Part shown: one piece after another, positions 7,744-10,145 of the stretch
How the letters are laid out: each line of letters starts with the position of its first letter
How positions within the stretch are numbered: position 1 is the stretch's first letter
Assembly (NCBI GenBank): GCA_903835145.1
Contig: CAILMA010000733.1
Location: 1-10,145 of the forward strand
DNA from: an uncultured Bacteroidota bacterium
Lineage (GTDB): Bacteria > Bacteroidota > Bacteroidia > Chitinophagales > Chitinophagaceae
DNA length: 10,145 bases
Direction of reading: 5' to 3'
Notes under the pieces: model-generated
The model's input: only the letters and a program-made list of their open reading frames with translations
Told to the model about the DNA's origin: nothing
Database searches by the model: none
Position numbers and translations under genes: made by a program

Positions 7744-10145
7744 ATGAGGAGAACTCGATCCTTTTTGATCTTAACAGTTGCATTAAGCCTGTTGGCGGGG
7801 TTGGCCAAGGCGCAGATTGTTACTGGTAATCTCTTTTTGCAGGGAAAATACCTGGAGATTGGTGCACAGAAAACTGGTGCCTTGGGTTCCAGTATCAATG
7901 CACCATCAGGTTATCACCCCCACGGCGGCACACCTCCTTGCGGCGGGTCCACGCCACTGGCTTCCGTTTATGATTATCAGGAAGACGGTTGGGGTACTGG
8001 TACACCGAAATATATGGGCGACTATACTTTGCCCGGCAGCCCATGGGAAGAATGGTGTATTCAGGTTGGGGGCTCACTCGGTATTGCTAATTCGAGTGGA
8101 TGCGGCTACTCAGGGTCCGGTGGACTCACTGGTGTCTGGACTTCCTATTCCAGTACCGGCGGCGCCCTGGTAGGTAACTGGCTTGGATCTATGTCTTCTG
8201 GTGCGTTAACATTGAGAACCGAATACAGGATAGATACACTTGGCTCTGCGCTTATTGTAACCACTGTTATGGTGAACAACTCTGGTTCTGACCTTACTGG
8301 CATCTATTACATGAGATGTTGTGACCCGGACAATGATGAATCATGGTCGGGTGGTTCATTCACTACTTTGAATATGGTTGCATATCAGAACGATTACTTC
8401 CATAGAGTGATGGTAACCGCATATGCAACAGGTAGTTCTTCTGCATCAGGTACTCCTCCTGCGCCTTATAGCCTTGGCACTAAAGACTGCCGTGCTAAAG
8501 CATTGATATTTACATCGTGGCCATTATCCTGTAGTGGCTTAGCTCCTGTTTGGGCTGGTTCCGGTAGTTGTTTTGGAAGTGAATATACAGGTATTAAGAC
8601 AACCCATTCCGGCGATATTGCTATTGGACTTATTTATAATATCGGAACGATTCCTGCATATGATAGCACAGTTATTTCCTATGCATATATTTACAACGAT
8701 TCTACTGGTATCGATAGTGCGTTTGCTAATCCTCAAATGGTAATCGGCGGTACAGCCTATGATTCCCTTGATACTATTGCTTGTGTAACTTCCGGTTCTA
8801 CCATTCCTATTGATATTTCTCATGCTATTGACCGTGACTGGACTTGGAGCGACTGGACTTGGTCTCCTGCTATAGGTTTGTCAAGTACAACCGGCGTGAG
8901 CAATGTTCTTGATTTGACTGCGCTTACCAGTACCATAACGTACACAATTACCGGTAACACTACCCTTATGGGAAGTTGCAATCAAAAAACATTCCTTCTT
9001 ACTGTTGTGCCGCCTCCACGTATTTCCTTGACCAACAATGGTCCATTGTGTCCCGGAGATCCGCTTATTGTAACCTTGCATGATACGCTTAGTAGTTCGT
9101 CCATCACCTACAGCTGGTCTGGTCCGGGTGGTTTTACTGCAACTACAGCAAATGCCTACATCGGTTCGTGCGCTGTTACAGATTCGGGAGACTATACGAT
9201 ATTGGTTGACAATGGCGGTTGCGTAAGTACTGCTACATCCACGGTAGTTGTCCACTCAACGCCGGGTGCGCCAGTTTATACTAATCCAACCTATTGCCAG
9301 TATCTTTCCACAGTTCCGTTGAGTGCTACAGGTTCTAATATTCTTTGGTATACCTCCGCAACAGGTGGCTCGGGTTCTACTATTGCTCCTACGCCATCAA
9401 GTACATTTGCGGGCACATTTACTTGGTATGTTACACAAACTATTAATAATTGCGAGAGTGCGCGTTACCCGGTTGTGGTAACTGTTAATCCAAAACCAAT
9501 TCCTCCTTCTATTACTGACGATCCGGGTTCTTATTGCCCGGGTGCAACATGGAACACTTTTACTTATGCAACTGGTACGGGTTCTGTCCTTTGGTATGCA
9601 GCAAGTTCCGGTGGTACTGGCTCATCTGTCGCGCCGGTGGTTAATACAGCTTACCCTGGTACCTACACATTCTGGGCAAGCCAAACCTTACTGGGCTGCG
9701 AAGGGGACAGGTCTCCAATTACAATTACTGTTTACGATAGCGTTAGAGCGCATTTCGACACTTTAACACATTGGGGTTGTCATGGAGATACATTATTATT
9801 CCACAATACTACTTATAATGGTACTAACTATTTGTGGGAATTTGGCGATGGTACTTCGTCTGCACTCGTTGACCCTACGCACGTTTATGTTACTCAAGCT
9901 ATTGACACAGTTAAGTTGTATGCACATAGTTTCTATTGTATAGACAGCGTCGTGAAAATATTTGATATGAGGCATCCTGATACATCAAGGTTCACTATAT
10001 CGCCTGTGGTAGCCTGCCAGCTCACTCCTACTAACTTTACAAATGCGTCTGTAGCTACTGGTCCTTCTTATGCCTGGTCATTTGGCGATGGTACTACAAG
10101 TACCTCAGTTAATCCGTCACATATTTATACCAATACTGGTACCTA
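7744..10145 (+). CDS. Secreted Ig-like/PKD multidomain surface protein, paralogue of the preceding gene (3' end outside window)
   Basis: Starting at ATG 7744 the frame stays open to the end of the window, giving 800 residues and an unfinished codon. Residues 1-23 are a signal peptide (MRRTR, hydrophobic core, AKA before Gln24). Residues about 25-335 match the N-terminal module of the upstream protein: FLQGKYLEIG (31-40), DYQEDGW...LPGSP (77-111), DPDN (194-197), LGTKDCRAK (244-252) and AIGLIYNIGTIP. Then come an Ig-like repeat (about 340-425) with a duplicated DWTWS; another Ig-like domain (426-505; YSWSGPGG, DSGDYTILVDNGGC); two copies of a LWY...GG.GS..AP Ig-like type (about 506-582 and 583-667); a PKD domain (668-744) with WEFGDGTS; and a second PKD domain from 745 with WSFGDGTT, cut by the window. 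By analogy with its neighbour and family habit it should end in a T9SS sorting domain (inference). Cell-surface or extracellular adhesive role is likely but unproven. Confidence 0.92.
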   Translation, partial: MRRTRSFLILTVALSLLAGLAKAQIVTGNLFLQGKYLEIGAQKTGALGSSINAPSGYHPHGGTPPCGGSTPLASVYDYQEDGWGTGTPKYMGDYTLPGSPWEEWCIQVGGSLGIANSSGCGYSGSGGLTGVWTSYSSTGGALVGNWLGSMSSGALTLRTEYRIDTLGSALIVTTVMVNNSGSDLTGIYYMRCCDPDNDESWSGGSFTTLNMVAYQNDYFHRVMVTAYATGSSSASGTPPAPYSLGTKDCRAKALIFTSWPLSCSGLAPVWAGSGSCFGSEYTGIKTTHSGDIAIGLIYNIGTIPAYDSTVISYAYIYNDSTGIDSAFANPQMVIGGTAYDSLDTIACVTSGSTIPIDISHAIDRDWTWSDWTWSPAIGLSSTTGVSNVLDLTALTSTITYTITGNTTLMGSCNQKTFLLTVVPPPRISLTNNGPLCPGDPLIVTLHDTLSSSSITYSWSGPGGFTATTANAYIGSCAVTDSGDYTILVDNGGCVSTATSTVVVHSTPGAPVYTNPTYCQYLSTVPLSATGSNILWYTSATGGSGSTIAPTPSSTFAGTFTWYVTQTINNCESARYPVVVTVNPKPIPPSITDDPGSYCPGATWNTFTYATGTGSVLWYAASSGGTGSSVAPVVNTAYPGTYTFWASQTLLGCEGDRSPITITVYDSVRAHFDTLTHWGCHGDTLLFHNTTYNGTNYLWEFGDGTSSALVDPTHVYVTQAIDTVKLYAHSFYCIDSVVKIFDMRHPDTSRFTISPVVACQLTPTNFTNASVATGPSYAWSFGDGTTSTSVNPSHIYTNTGT
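8836..8865 (+). repeat. In-frame 15-bp tandem duplication (DWTWS twice)
   Basis: GACTGGACTTGG occurs at 8836-8847 and 8851-8862, each followed by a Ser codon (AGC, then TCT). The encoded residues 365-374 read DWTWSDWTWS, a perfect five-residue duplication within the core W-strand of the first Ig-like repeat. Twelve of twelve shared bases are identical, so the duplication looks recent. Confidence 0.9.
9259..10145 (+). repeat. Two Ig-like (LWY/GG type) plus two PKD repeats in the second surface protein
   Basis: Two related units of about 80 residues share Cys, ILWYTSATGGSGS / VLWYAASSGGTGS, then AP, a TYTFW or TFTWY strand, a late Cys and a TVN/TVY end; this style is common in Bacteroidota next to T9SS sorting domains. 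They are followed by two PKD domains recognised by W[ES]FGDGT and P(T/S)H(V/I)Y. The second PKD runs off the window, so the number of repeats is a minimum. Confidence 0.8.

Noticed and set aside
7817..8173. 118-residue plus-strand open frame
   Set aside because: It overlaps, in another frame, the clear signal peptide and head-module coding sequence of the second surface protein.

Overview
The window looks like a chromosomal segment of a Bacteroidota bacterium, probably of the Chitinophagia/Sphingobacteriia side (inference). The evidence is a Bacteroidota-style ClpC, a methionine synthase homocysteine domain encoded as its own gene, large secreted Ig-like/PKD repeat proteins, a 'gliding motility-associated' type B sorting domain of the type IX secretion system (T9SS), AT-rich intergenic DNA, and no obvious Shine-Dalgarno sequences.

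Layout, left to right. (1) The window opens inside clpC (+), which lacks only about 20 N-terminal codons and ends at a strong hairpin terminator. (2) A short minus-strand gene for a small Arg/His-rich lipoprotein converges on clpC; the clpC hairpin probably serves both directions. (3) A stand-alone homocysteine S-methyltransferase module of MetH (+) follows and is closed by two stop codons and a clear terminator. The rest of MetH is not present. (4) After about 300 bp of AT-rich non-coding DNA comes a 1009-residue exported protein (+): signal peptide, unrecognised N-terminal module of about 330 residues, seven Ig-like repeats, and a C-terminal T9SS sorting domain. (5) After another 282 bp comes a paralogue (+) starting at 7744 and still open at the window end (800 residues visible). 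It has the same N-terminal module followed by a different stalk: one Ig-like repeat like those of its neighbour, another Ig-like domain, two copies of a second Ig-like type, and at least two PKD domains.

The housekeeping part (ClpC proteolysis, methionine synthesis) is ordinary apart from the split MetH. The part most worth attention is the tandem pair of secreted proteins. They share signal-peptide geometry and an N-terminal module with motifs at matching positions (FLQGK[FY][VL]EIG, DGW...GD..LPG.P, DPDN, LGTKDCRAK), but carry different stalks and very different cysteine content. I do not recognise the shared module. It could be a ligand-binding or adhesive head displayed by T9SS, but its function is unknown.
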